Assembly (NCBI GenBank): GCA_038503075.1
Contig: JBCAML010000023.1
Span: 840,153-904,152 of the forward strand
Source of the DNA: Gyromitra esculenta
Lineage: Eukaryota; Ascomycota; Pezizomycetes; Pezizales; Discinaceae
Reading direction: 5' to 3'
DNA length: 64,000 nt
Shown: positions 49,240-60,459 of the stretch, one piece after another
How the letters are laid out: each line of letters starts with the position of its first letter
How positions within the stretch are numbered: position 1 is the first letter of the stretch
Translations under genes and position numbers: made by a program
The notes under the pieces: generated by a model
The model's input: only the letters and a program-made list of their open reading frames with translations
The model's database searches: none
What the model was told of the DNA's origin: nothing

Positions 49240-50300
49240 ATCGTCATAGATCACAATTGGGTATACTTTATAATAAGGCAATAATGAAGCAGAGCACGCA
49301 AGCCATAAAGTACTTTTTGTGACACGACCCTAAACCGCGTATAGAACGTCTTCATTTGGTTTGAGGGGACGCTTGAACGGGAGGAGCCCTTTAGCCACGC
49401 CTCCAAAACAATATGATGTACTGATAGTTGTAGGAAGTGTATATCCAAAAGGGCATGTTTCCGGAAGCATTTCAGTATATCTGGTAGTCACCGGGGTATA
49501 TTTTGGAACGTTCCATAAGCAACCACACCTGTAGATGCCCCTCGCCGTGTTCGTATAAAGTAAGGTTTAGCTGCATAAGGTAGCTCAATGTGGGAATCGA
49601 TCGGTTGATGCATTTTTGATAAAATGCTGAAGAGCCGAGGGTTGCCAGCTTTCCTAAACGTAAATATCAGATATCCCAGAGACGATGGTGGGTTTCGATG
49701 AAGTATTCGGGGTTGTTTACGGACCTCGATGAAGACATCGGTGGTGGGTGGTGGGGCACTTGAGTGGCTGGTGTGGGTGCTGAGTGGCTGACATAGTCTT
49801 CCTGTACCTGGTAGTGCTGACTCAGCCACATCAAGAATGGCTCTACTCTACTCTACAACAGAGAAACAGCTTGATATATTTGGTAGATATAAGATGAGCA
49901 AACAAAAACCCATACAACATCGATCCGCAAAGAAGACAAGACTGTCTAACTCCAATGTCGAGCAAAACCCCTCTGGCGCTCACTCAAAACTCTGCATCAG
50001 TATCCAAATATGTTTGTAGTACCGCCGGAATAATCTCCGCATTGTCTTCATCTCTGCACGTCTCAGTAGATTTCCTTTCGCGGAATGATATCAAGTTCTC
50101 GATCGACTGCGTAACAGTTTTCTACCCAAAAACTAATTCCCAGCGTCAATGAAAGAAGTTCAAAAAAGACCTTCATTCGCTACACATCATCGAACACCTG
50201 GAACAGTCTGCACATCAGTAAAACCTCTTCAGGGACCGTCCTACCCTTCGCGCTTCGTTTCAATAGACACACGTGGCCCTTCCTATACCGCAGGTTTATG

Positions 50301-50432
50301 TACTTGTTAGCAGGCATACGAACCAGAAAACATGGAGGATGTGGCTTTGTACGCTGCGGCATTAGACACGGATTCCGTAGCATACAAAGCCACACCCCCA
50401 TGTTTTCTGGTTCGTATGCCTGCTAACAAGTA
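50301..50432. repeat. Near-perfect inverted repeat, 58-59 bp arms
   Basis: Arms 50301-50359 and 50375-50432 begin and end TACTTGTTAGCAGGCATACG / its reverse and differ at about five positions around a 15-bp loop. The right arm abuts an exon-like fragment on the minus strand. Confidence 0.8.
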
Positions 50433-50458
50433 GAATGGAGGGTACGATAAACATACCT

Positions 50459-50615
50459 GTCTATACTTGTTCTGGATATCGGTGGCAGCAGCTACCTTGC
50501 CTTCGTCACCGGCTTCCTTGAGGATCTCGCCTAGCGCCCGCATCCACACGCCGCCGTAGCCCGATCTTAGGTCCTCATCGCCGATCCAAAAATCGATAAA
50601 AAGCTATTCTGAGCG
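50459..50615 (-). pseudogene. Exon fragment of an unrecognised gene
   Basis: The minus-strand frame reads FIDFWIGDEDLRSGYGGVWM, RALGEILKEAGDEGKVAAAT, DIQNKYRQ, followed by a donor-like GTATGTTTATCG. GC-rich third positions and amino-acid texture look coding. The adjoining inverted repeat (50301-50432) lies where the intron would be. No family recognised; the rest of the gene is missing. Confidence 0.45.
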
Positions 50616-51383
50616 ATGGGTCTCCCGCCCTTTATTTTATCGTGGAAATGGGATAGATAGAGGATAATATCAACCTCACAACCAAGAGCTGAGACCGTTC
50701 CAACCAAACTCTCATTGCTGATCTTCTCGTGCGCAGAGTACTCAGCTGTAAGTAGACCTGTCTGGAAAATCTATAGTTTCTTACTAATCGTTTTAAATAT
50801 TTCATCGTTGCAACCTAGATTCAAGTGGCTGCCCTGTAGGCGCACATATACTGGTATCGATCGAGAGAAACAATTATAGTTACAGCAATAGGTACAATAA
50901 TCAAACTTAAGTATCGAGCGCCTTGTCTCGCCAGCAGCTCCTCTATGCTCCATACCATACCTACGTACTCTTTTGTGCTGCGAGTTAGCGAAAAGTGTGT
51001 TCCAAGGTCGTTTGTACATATCGTTTAGGGCGTTGATTTGTATTGGATTCTCACCATGTCGAATTCTCTACGCTGGATAAAATGGCTTGCTGGCTGGCTC
51101 TACTTAACGCGTTAATCGATTAGATTAGTTGGAGACGAGGATCTTTCACTGTTTTCATCAAATCAGGTTTGGGCGTATCAGTGTATTAGACGTGTCAAGG
51201 CTTGCATGTCTGACAGCAAGCAAGGCCGACAACATTAACGACGATCGAGCCGTATCGCTTATCGAACTATGAATTATAACTACTACTGAATTCCGTCTAC
51301 TAACAATATCCAGGACTATAGCTGCTACTGAACCCATCTACCAACAATATCCAATTCTTCCACCAAAGCCACCACCAAGAGCC

Positions 51384-53079
51384 ATGGCAGCTCATCCCGT
51401 AGCACCAAAAATGATTCTCAACCCTGCTAAGGCCGGACTAATGTCTTTCCCTGGCATCACCGCCGAAAGCGCTCGCACAGCCAGTGAGCTCCTCCAAAAA
51501 AATCAGATGGACTACCACGGGTTTTTCTCTCACATAGGTGGGCCCTATGATTCTAGTTCAGCACCATAGTACTCACATCACAGGCTTCCATGTATATACT
51601 CCTCCCCGACCTCCTGACGCCAATTTCTAACACCCCCAGAACCATATGGTGGAGGATCTCCTCGCGTGTTACGACTTTGGTGCCACTCCCGCAAGCCTCC
51701 ATAACATCTATAACCGGGTGAAACAGGTTCAGCGTCCGCGCCCTAAAGTCGACTCGAAGGCACTCATGGATCTATCCGACGAGGATGCTTGGCACGGTTA
51801 CTTGGGTAACAATGACCACTATGTCGACTTCTTGGTATTTTTCCAAAAGGAAATGGCAGAAATCGGATGGCGAGGGATGCTGGAGAAAAGGCTATTCGCC
51901 GGGACGGAAGTGGCAAATGATTTGTTTGTCAGATGTTTTGCTGGTGGGTTTCTTTGGGGTTGTTGTGGTGGTTAGTGCTAATGAGCATAGGGATTAACCA
52001 CGCGATTATTCGGATGGGGTCTGGGCGGAGTTTGGACTGCCAGCGTTGATTCCCGAGGGGTTGGCCCTAGCGGCGTCTAGCACGGATTGGCCAGCGGTGT
52101 TTCTTCGGAAGGCTGAGAAGGAAGCTGTGGCTTTGAAGGTATGGATTGGTATGGATTGGTATGAATTTTTGTTCTATACGTTGGATACTGATGCGATCAT
52201 GAGCTTCAGGGGTCTAACAGAAAGTCGCTCATGACGATTTTCGATAAGATTCATGACGATAAGAAGATACGGGAGTCGGCGGGGCACAAAAATCCATTGC
52301 TATATGCGACACTCCTTGCAGCTGCGGAAGATGAGATAATTTCATATGCAGCAGAGTATCACGTTCCTGAAGATCAGATTGAAGAGAAACTGGCCGAATC
52401 GATCAACGTGCTAGGTATATGATATCAGAATTAACCTCACCAGGTGAATATAAGTTAATTTATTACAAGCGTTCATTCTCGGCGGTGCCATGCGGAAAAA
52501 CAAAGAAGTCAAGATAGATTTTTTCCTGATGCACTGTGTTACGCCGTCCATCTTCCTCACCACCTTTATCGCACAAGACTGGATCACGCCGGCACAGAAA
52601 GCCCGGTTTTTGGAGTGGAAGGTTCGGTTTGATATTCTCACGTATGCTGCCGCCGGTGCACCAGAGCTACAAATTGATGAGATTAAGCAATATGTGCCGA
52701 AGGTCCCGCATGATGGTATTGGAAATCCGTGGCTGAGCATCATCGAGAGGGGGGTGCAGGTGGAGGATGATGGGCATACCATTAAAACAGTTAGAGCGCT
52801 GGTGAATGGCGAGAGGGCCTGTGCAAAGTACTCTGATGCTAGGAATGACTGGCCAGTTGTGGAGGAAATGTGGTGGAAGATTGGTGCAATGAGTTAGTGT
52901 TATCTCCCGAACCATCAGTATGACTGCGTTGACGGGTTCATACATTTAGGTGTTGATAGCGCTGAGGGATGTGGTGACTGCCTGGGGGGGGGGGGAATGC
53001 GTGGGTGAGGGGAGCTGGATTTGATGAGGCGTGGGAAGTCTTCGGACCAAGAAAGGTCTATTCAAGGGCGAACACTTGA
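51384..53079 (+). CDS. Questin-oxidase-like (DUF4243/AflY-GedK family) protein, seven exons, two single-base frame breaks
   Basis: Questin oxidases are NADPH-dependent Baeyer-Villiger-type enzymes that open anthraquinone rings in fungal polyketide pathways. My exon model: 51384-51537, 51584-51591 (8 nt), 51640-51943, 51991-52138, 52210-52414, 52455-52892, 52950-53079, giving about 462 residues. Introns are 46, 48, 47, 71, 40 and 57 nt with GT/AG ends. Family marks in order: HIGFHNHMVEDLLA near residue 50, DFFLMH near 297, and C-terminal WVRGAGFDEAW near 440. The start has a CA-rich leader and Kozak-like context. Two frame breaks each need one extra base: after GGGG 52016-52019 and in G12 52984-52995. 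Both are G runs, so sequencing error is plausible; otherwise it is a young pseudogene. No polyketide synthase is nearby. The substrate cannot be read from sequence. Confidence 0.8.
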
Positions 53080-55170
53080 GGAGTGTGGGTACTTTACACA
53101 TACACATCGACTGCCATGCCTTGAAATGAGACTGGATTGACCCTCAGCTATGGGCAAAAATGTAAATACATAGCATGGCTTGTCGTACTTCAATTACAGC
53201 TAGAGTTCTCACGTACCTAGATCATAGATCAATAGAATGCGTGTCCAGATGCAAAACAAGGGTACGTGTAATTGGAGCCCTACGGGAGGTGCTAGAAAAC
53301 AATCTCAGAATGATATACTCATGTCGCCGAGTTGCTATTACTTTCCCGATCTAGGAAATAGATCTGGATTCTTATACAAGTAGGAAACTTTCCAAAATGG
53401 CAACCAACTTCTTAACCACTCTTTCCAAGAATTAGGCTCCCATAACGGCCTCGCTGGGTAGTTTTTAGTGGGCAGATCTACTTCTATAAAGGGGAAAGCA
53501 ATAGCAACTCGGCGGCATGAGTATATCTTGACAGCGATGGGGTTATCCTGCTCTATCAATGCACAGCATATCACTCATGAAAAGGGTCCAATGTAGATTG
53601 CAGATATCTATATTACACGCTCACGCCATCTACCTTCATTCACGCGTAGCTTCTCACTCGTATGCCTTTACTCGCGGTGTGTTAAAAGGCTTCCTAGGTA
53701 GTACGCCGATGTTAGCTAAACTGTAGGAGGGCGATGCGTTGAGACTGGATTTGTGGTACGGCCCTACTCACAAAATATTTGGTCGAGGGTGCCTGAAGGA
53801 GTGGGTTCCTATGCAAATGAGGTTTCTAGGATGGTATCAAAATACCACATATAGTTTATCCCATCCTGGAGAGTCATCCTGCTTTGCCGCTGAGAACTTC
53901 TACAGGTCACTACCTGGAAATCTGCAATGCCGAGCTACACTATACTTTCTACTAGGACGTCATGATCACACGATCATACGCCATGACCGCCGCTCAAGCT
54001 GTGCTTCGATCCCTTATGGGGTGATTTGTAGCTTTTTATAGCGAAGGGAAACTGGTGGTTGTGACGGAATAGCACTTTAGTTTTAGTTGCCGAGTGTGTA
54101 AAGTAGGACATTCTAAAATGCTATATACACAACCAGATCTACGCAGTGAGCGCTTTTAGTATACATATTTTGTTTTTGGATATAAAGTAGTGTATATACA
54201 GAAGTAAATACGGTAGTTGTATCTTCAAGTTTGGCGGTCCCCACGTAAGCCCATGTGGACCTTAAATGGCGATGACTTGCGGTTATGGTTTGGCGGTGCA
54301 TGTGTAAGCGGGGATCAATGCTTCCATTGCTATTCGAGTCGCTCTTTCGAGATATCAGTCACATGTTTTGTTCTTCTAGGAATCGCACATTTATTCTCTC
54401 TCCTTTTCATTTAAGATAGCAACATGGCGATACTCTTCTTTAGTTGAAGCCGATATATTCATATTCTATTATACCAGGGCATCCTGGAAAATCGAGACGA
54501 TCTACAAATTGGTCTCACTGCTAGCTTTCCAATGACAACGCTACTAACTGCCTACCCACAGCCATATCCAGTACTTACCCCAAAATAGATTGTACTCGGC
54601 CCATCCACAAAATAGCGTCATTCTTGGGCTCACAGAATGCAAGCTTCCAGGTGCAAAGTTTGGACAAAAGCCGGCATCAAGATCGATATCACAATGCTAG
54701 CGAGCGGAGTAATAAGTAGTTGTGTCATGTGTCATCACCGGTGGGTGGCTATATCTAGGAAGTCCATTGATCAGCTACCTGGACCAATCGTTATCAACGA
54801 CGGATAAGACGCTGAGGCGTGTGCTAATGAAATATCCGCCCGGAATACACCATCGCCAGACAGAATTTCAGAGAAGCGATAATTTAATATGTCTATTGCA
54901 AGGAGCGGAAGGGTTCAGTTATCCTTATCGCAAGCAATCATTAAGATAGCTTTAACGTTCTTACAGCAAATAAACAGAGAGGAAAGGCTAATAACACGCT
55001 TATTTTAAAAATATCTAAAAATAGTGGCTGCTCGGAATCGCCTAGTACAGAAAAACGAAAAAAGAAGTGATATAACAAAGCTAAACCAGCTCGGCCATCT
55101 CAACCCTATTCATGAAGGCAATCACCGGTTCACCGCCTATGTGAAAGACTGGGAGGTGAAGGATCAACTC
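53080..55170. other. No gene seen
   Basis: AT-rich, frames up to 100 codons (53739-54041) without motifs. Confidence 0.5.
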
Positions 55171-55476
55171 TCAGTTCCATCTATAGACCAAATACCTCTT
55201 TACCATCTCTCCACGCACATCTTGGGTCCCGAGACTGCCAGCCGCAACGCTCTCAGTACACTCCTCGTCGCGATAAAGGTACGCAATATGTGGTTCAGTG
55301 GCTTCCAGTGTAAAGTTGTCAACTGCCGCGTAGCGAGTGACGTTTTGGCAACCTGAATTACCGCTGCCGTAGAAGGTGATTGGGGGGAAACTGACGTAGT
55401 TGATAGTAATATTCCATGCATTTGAAAATGTAATTAGGGCTGCGAGGAGAAAGTAGAAGATTTTACGGGAATACAT
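55171..55476 (-). CDS. Small secreted protein, 101 residues
   Basis: The frame begins MYSRKIFYFLLAALITFSNA, a textbook signal peptide (basic n-region, hydrophobic core, small residues before a likely cut after SNA). The mature part is about 80 residues with two Cys (SGCQ and EECTE), which could form one disulfide, and three N-glycosylation sequons (NIT, NVT, NFT). On the minus strand the ATG is preceded by a CT-rich leader and a TATATATT about 45 bp upstream. No homolog is recognised. Size and secretion signal fit small secreted or effector-like fungal proteins, but this is a class statement and not a function. The C-terminal end could change if an intron begins near GAG|GTATTT. Confidence 0.6.
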   Translation of the reverse strand: MYSRKIFYFLLAALITFSNAWNITINYVSFPPITFYGSGNSGCQNVTRYAAVDNFTLEATEPHIAYLYRDEECTESVAAGSLGTQDVRGEMVKRYLVYRWN

Positions 55477-55851
55477 GAAGCTGAGGAGAGATGATGGTAC
55501 AATCTGAAACTGAATATATAACGATAACTGAAGCGAGGCAGGTAGCCGACAGGATTGACCGAGAGGGGAGATCAGGAAAAATCGGGCTACTTATGCTAAT
55601 AACCCTAGCCTATAAAGTTTTTGTTCTTCAACTACCGCTGGTTTGGATATGCAGAAGCTCGTATTCCACGTCCTCATCCTTGATCGCAGCGTGTTGTTCG
55701 TATTGGAAGTGCAGATGTTGTGAAACAAACCTAATAGGGGAGGTCAAGCCTAGCCCTAGGAGCCTTCCTTCCACTAAAGAGTACTTGTACTCAGGAATCG
55801 CCTAACTCCGCAACCACACCTACAGCTAAATCGCTATATAAAAATTCGGGA

Positions 55852-56200
55852 TATAAGAATATTCGCCCTGTAGGAATATTGTTTAAAGAACCGCGCTATT
55901 TCGTATGAGAAAATAAGAATATTCTTAGCAATTCTGTGAAATTTGTTAGCATATTCGTATAAAAAGAGTGGGGTTAGGGTTTTCGGAGATGTGATTGCCT
56001 CTGACTTTAAGATTCCTATGCTTTTCACACCTATCTCGTGAATGCTTAGCGCTAAGGCTCCTTCCTCACACGTTGCTAATAGCAATATTATACCGGTATT
56101 AAAAGGTTCACACAGTCATGATAAGTCACCCGATTCTGGTATAAGAATATTCGCCCTATAATGATATGCTAGTGCCCCCCAAGCATATTCTTATAGGGTG
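55852..56200. repeat. Hairpin repeat family, copies 2 and 3
   Basis: ATAAGAATATTCGCCCTGTA at 55853 with AAATAAGAATATTCTTAG at 55908, and TATAAGAATATTCGCCCTAT at 56140 paired with GCATATTCTTATAGGGTGA at 56182-56200. The same core motif occurs at 22040. Confidence 0.5.
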
Positions 56201-57666
56201 ATTCAACTATATATTGTGATACATCTCACCTTTGTGGTCGAGGTGCTGCATTAATTCTAACTGCAATTGAAATCTTGCCGTTACATATTTATATATTTGC
56301 CGTCTAAATGTAGTTAGCCCCACCTGACTTAATATTAATTAGGCTTAAGACTGATAAACACTAAACACTAAACCATAGTGCTTTACAGTTATAACGACGA
56401 AATCAAATGCCAATGAGTTACTCCTAAGTGAGAGGAGCTGATCGAATATCTGGAAATTTTATGTGTGGTTCTATCCATCTGGTTACCTAAATTTTTATAA
56501 ACCGTTTAATCAATCCAACTCCTATTTTATTGTGCCTATGGCGAACTGTTGGGACCGAAATGCCAATAACTAAACTTGCGTTGCAACACTGCTTAATTCC
56601 GATGAAATCATTTGCAAATCATCAGTTTATTCATCGCAACAGGTCTGACAACAAATTAATTCGCTTAAAAGTAACTCCAAAATCGTCTCCAAATAGTAGT
56701 AGCAAGCTATTTGGTTGGAGTAACTTCGGGGTGGGCTCTCAACCCGCCTTAACACCTCAGTAAAAATTTCGCTTGCAGGTAACTTGCTAGTGAAAACTGC
56801 GAAAAAGTACATGTGTTTCTGTTAGGAGCTTATTGAAAACTCTCCTCAATCTGAGCCCAGCAGCAAGTCAACCCGCCGGTGATCAAATGAAAGTAACTGA
56901 TAGCCTATAGCTACATGTATGTATATGCAGATTGAGAAAAGTCACTAATATTAGTAGGTAGAGAATAAATATATACAGTCAGTGGATCAGGCAGTGAATT
57001 GCTAAAATTCAAGAACGGTACTTCTGCCCTAGGGAATATGTGCTAGCCGGGGAATGGAGAGCAAAGCGTCAAAGCACCAAAAAGCCAAAAAGACCAAGTT
57101 GCGATGAATAGACTGATGATTTGCAAATGATTTCCTCGGAATCGGGCAGTGTTGCAACGCAAATTTAGTTATTGGCATTTCGGTCCCAACAGTCCGCCAT
57201 AGTGCCCACCGTTGCTACGTACTTCTCATGTATAGGATAGTGGTTGTGCACTCCCCCACTTTCATGCACCCTATGTACATTTTCGGTGTTCAACAGGCCA
57301 TATCTTTTTTTCAGTCTCCTCGCCCACTTAATCGGCCTTGACACTGTAAGATGAAGTAAATCTTCACTTAAAAAAGTTGCTTTCTTACTAGGGATAGCGA
57401 AGTTGGCTTTGTTTTCCCACTGGTCACGTTCCGCCCCCGAAAGAGTTCATCTTATGTTCCAACCACATATCTTGTCTCCAGCACCTTTCTTACTTCCGCT
57501 CAGCTCACAACCCAGCTTATCGGTCTGTTCTATCAGAGGGCGCCCCTCCCCATCTTCTATTACTCAATCACTGATGAAAACTTTTATAGACTTCCGTAAC
57601 AACTTAAAATACGCCTCTACTACACCCGAGCTTATCTTTAAGTATTTAGTTACCAATTTACTCCGA
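56201..57666. other. No gene seen; inverted pair around 56540 and 57190
   Basis: The segment at 56531-56640 (GAACTGTTGGGACCGAAATG ... CAATAACTAAACTTGCGTTG) is repeated inverted at about 57105-57200 (CAACGCAAATTTAGTTATTG ... CATTTCGGTCCCAACAGTCC). The arms of about 100 bp bound a 660-bp element of unknown type without coding. Confidence 0.55.
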
Positions 57667-57893
57667 GTGCCAGGGTAAATCTAGCGACAGGTGGCGGTGC
57701 GAGTAAGAGATAGCGACTTTTCTTCTCTTTCCTAACTACCCGAGAGACCTGATTAAAAAAAGTCTAATGAATTAAGAATACTATGTATTAAATATTGAAC
57801 TAAGATAGTTGACAAAAGCATGGAATTCAAACACCCTTGAGTCCCTCGAGGAAAAAGCTGCACCGCTACCTGTCGCTAGACTTACTCCAGCAC
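57667..57893. mobile_element. Small inverted-repeat element, 34-bp arms
   Basis: GTGCCAGGGTAAATCTAGCG ... GGCGGTGC at 57667-57700 is inverted at 57860-57893 with four differences, all transitions. The centre is AT-rich. No target duplication was recognised. Confidence 0.55.
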
Positions 57894-58157
57894 CCGTCTC
57901 GTAGTAGGCCCCTGGAAGATATCGACTATACTCTGGAAATGCTGAATTATACGGTGAATTATAGCCGAGTGACGCTTTCAACTCCGTCCTGGTGAGAGAG
58001 ACAGAAACACGATACCGCCCACCCAACCCGCTAGTCATGCAGTGACAAACGTGATTTACGGGCTGAAGGAGTAAAACCTGACAGCCCGCATTCAGGGGCT
58101 GAGCAGCCCAGTAACAACCCGGAAAAAGGTAATCCTTCTCCCCGTGAGCTCTGTAAC

Positions 58158-59156
58158 ATGTTACTATATTTTACTGCAATTTCAGACACCCCTCAATATT
58201 TTGTGAGCAATGAAGATTCTAGCACCACTCCTAACGATTTTATTACCACTCGACCCAATGCCGCCATTGGGGCTAAGCCGAAGGCCGTTATCGCGGTTCG
58301 ACCGATGCGTACGGGTATCGGAACCTTCAACACACTGGAGGTACAGCCACGGGATAGGGGGATCTCGTCAACGTCAAAGATTTCTTTCTACGGCACCGCC
58401 TATCGTTTTCCGCCCGGCCTAGCCATAGGGTTGACGTCTGTTGATATAGGGAGTGGAGAGAGCGTCCATGTGGAGGCGTATGGAAGGAGGGTGAATAAAC
58501 ATAATTTTGATATCCGTCTTGATACATGGGCAGATTCAAAGTTGTATAGTGCCAGCTGCGAGTAGGTAGAAATCGACCGGGATGCCTATGATGATCCACC
58601 AAACTCTGAGTATGGGGAATACGATATACTTGGAGACCATCCGCATACCGAACCGTGAAAGGAAAACTCGCGAGAATTCACACTCATTGAAGAATTTCCC
58701 ACCACACCAGTTGTGGCGGCCCGGTTGGTTGGATTTGATATGAGTAGCGACAAGAACTGGCGTATAAAGACGTTTGCGACAGACATCAAAGGGACCGGTT
58801 TCACACCTCATATAGATACCTAGGATGACTCAGTACTGTATTCTAGGATGGCATCCTAGGTTGCGTACCAAGCCAACTCGCCGGGGATCACCAGTAGCAG
58901 TTTCAGCATTGTAGATGTTCGTTCCCCAGAGGACTCGCAGATATGCCACAGTAAATATCAGTCGTTTGGCGACGGCGTTTTCAGTGCCCCCTCGGACTCT
59001 GGCCGCAATCAATTCCATTGATATTGATGGTCGGTATGATTTGAAGTTTTCAGTGAGCACATCTGCCGTCACTGCTGCGGGATGACATGGCACTTGGATA
59101 CATGGGAAGATACTATTTTATACTCAGCTGAGGCGTCTAATATTGCTTTCACTTAA
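58158..59156 (+). pseudogene. Three-domain H-type lectin protein, pseudogene with stops and frameshifts
   Basis: One frame from an ATG at 58158 to TAA 59154-59156 encodes three successive H-type lectin-like domains (the sugar-binding fold of Helix agglutinin and discoidin). Each unit ends in a version of the family pattern: LDTWADSKLYSASC in unit 1 (about 58318-58575), GFTPHIDT then DDSVLYS in unit 2 (about 58600-58870), and MTWHLDTWEDTILYSA in unit 3 (about 58890-59150). In-frame stops lie at 58563 (TAG), 58656 (TGA), 58821 (TAG) and 58857 (TAG); three fall where the family has Trp. Unit 3 also needs a +1 shift in the C5 run 58987-58991 and a compensating -1 shift at GGG 59079-59081. No signal peptide is obvious. 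It is a dead copy; an intact homolog elsewhere is expected. Confidence 0.75.
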
Positions 59157-60459
59157 TAGTAAGCCCGCTGATAGGCCTTTTAATGTCTGGGCCAATATTC
59201 TCTGCGATCGTTGTAGGTGTCTTGCCTACATGTAGTTGCAAGAACGGTATTAGCTATTAGCTTCGGCTTCGTAGGAAAACGTCAAATAATATATCGCACC
59301 AAGCACCGATGGTAGCTTTCAGCTGTTCCGTCTCACCGATAAACCGCTCCCCATTGACATCTACATTCTCAATTTTGCGCACAAGGCCACTCAAACTTTA
59401 TTATTGATACCTGACCCATGGCAGATTGGAGTATTAGCACCGCCAACCGCGATCCTCTCGTTGTTAGTTATACACTAATAAGATCACTAATCGAGAGCTC
59501 TAATAGGGTCTAATAATTTCGGATTCCTGCTTTTCATTGGGACAATCCAGAGGAACAAATAAAGAGGTATCATGATTATTTCGTTCTCGTTCAAAGTGTT
59601 TTCCAAAGCTTAAGGATCGCTACATGGCATATTGATTTAGTACAACAATTGCTGTATGAATTCGACTTATAAGAATATTCGATATTTTACTCTAGCCCCA
59701 ATAGTATTTAGTGAACTAGGTATTCCCAGAGGAATATTTGCTTTGTAAGGGCCCGGGTCCTAGACTTTGACAGTGTCGCTATTCATTCTGAATTTAGTTT
59801 CTCCGTCTAGAGTGTAGGTATATAACTCTTGGTTCTAGAATCTTTTTATGCGCATTTTCTTGAGCCAAACTAACTCCTCCCGCACTTAAACAGAAAGTGT
59901 ATCCATTTCTCCAATGGCCAAAAAACGATAATAAATCTACTTATAGCGCGAAACTATATGTAGGTGTGACTTCTCAAAAATGTGGTATATCGGAGAGTGA
60001 TTTGCTAAGGTGCGCTTAAGTATGGAGGAGAGATCGTGTAGTTTGGAGTGATTCTAAAGAACAGCTGGGCGTTTGGCTGAGCACTTCAACATTGCAATCA
60101 TCGGATACGCTTGGGGCTTATAACGAGTAATATATATAGACATTGGCGGTTCGTGTAATTTATATATGGGGCAGCATTCAAATCAAAAACATATAAACCA
60201 GTAACAATACTCCCCGACATCGTGAGAAAAGTACCCCACCCCCTACGAGTACCTCTTTGAATATCCTGAGGTTCTATAGTGCTAGCCAACATCTACAAGT
60301 CTGGGGGTGGCGAATCTCCCGCCCAATCAAGCCTTGGCCTACAATTTTTGACGTGGCGGGAAAGTAATTTTTGCAATCTTTCCTTATCGCTCATGGCTCC
60401 CTTATTAATGTCGCTAGTTGTATGGCAACGTCCATTGACCACGGCTAGAGATTGTGCAA
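59157..60459. other. No gene seen
   Basis: Short frames, AT-rich. A motif close to the hairpin repeat family (ATAAGAATATTCGATA) occurs at 59669. Confidence 0.5.
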
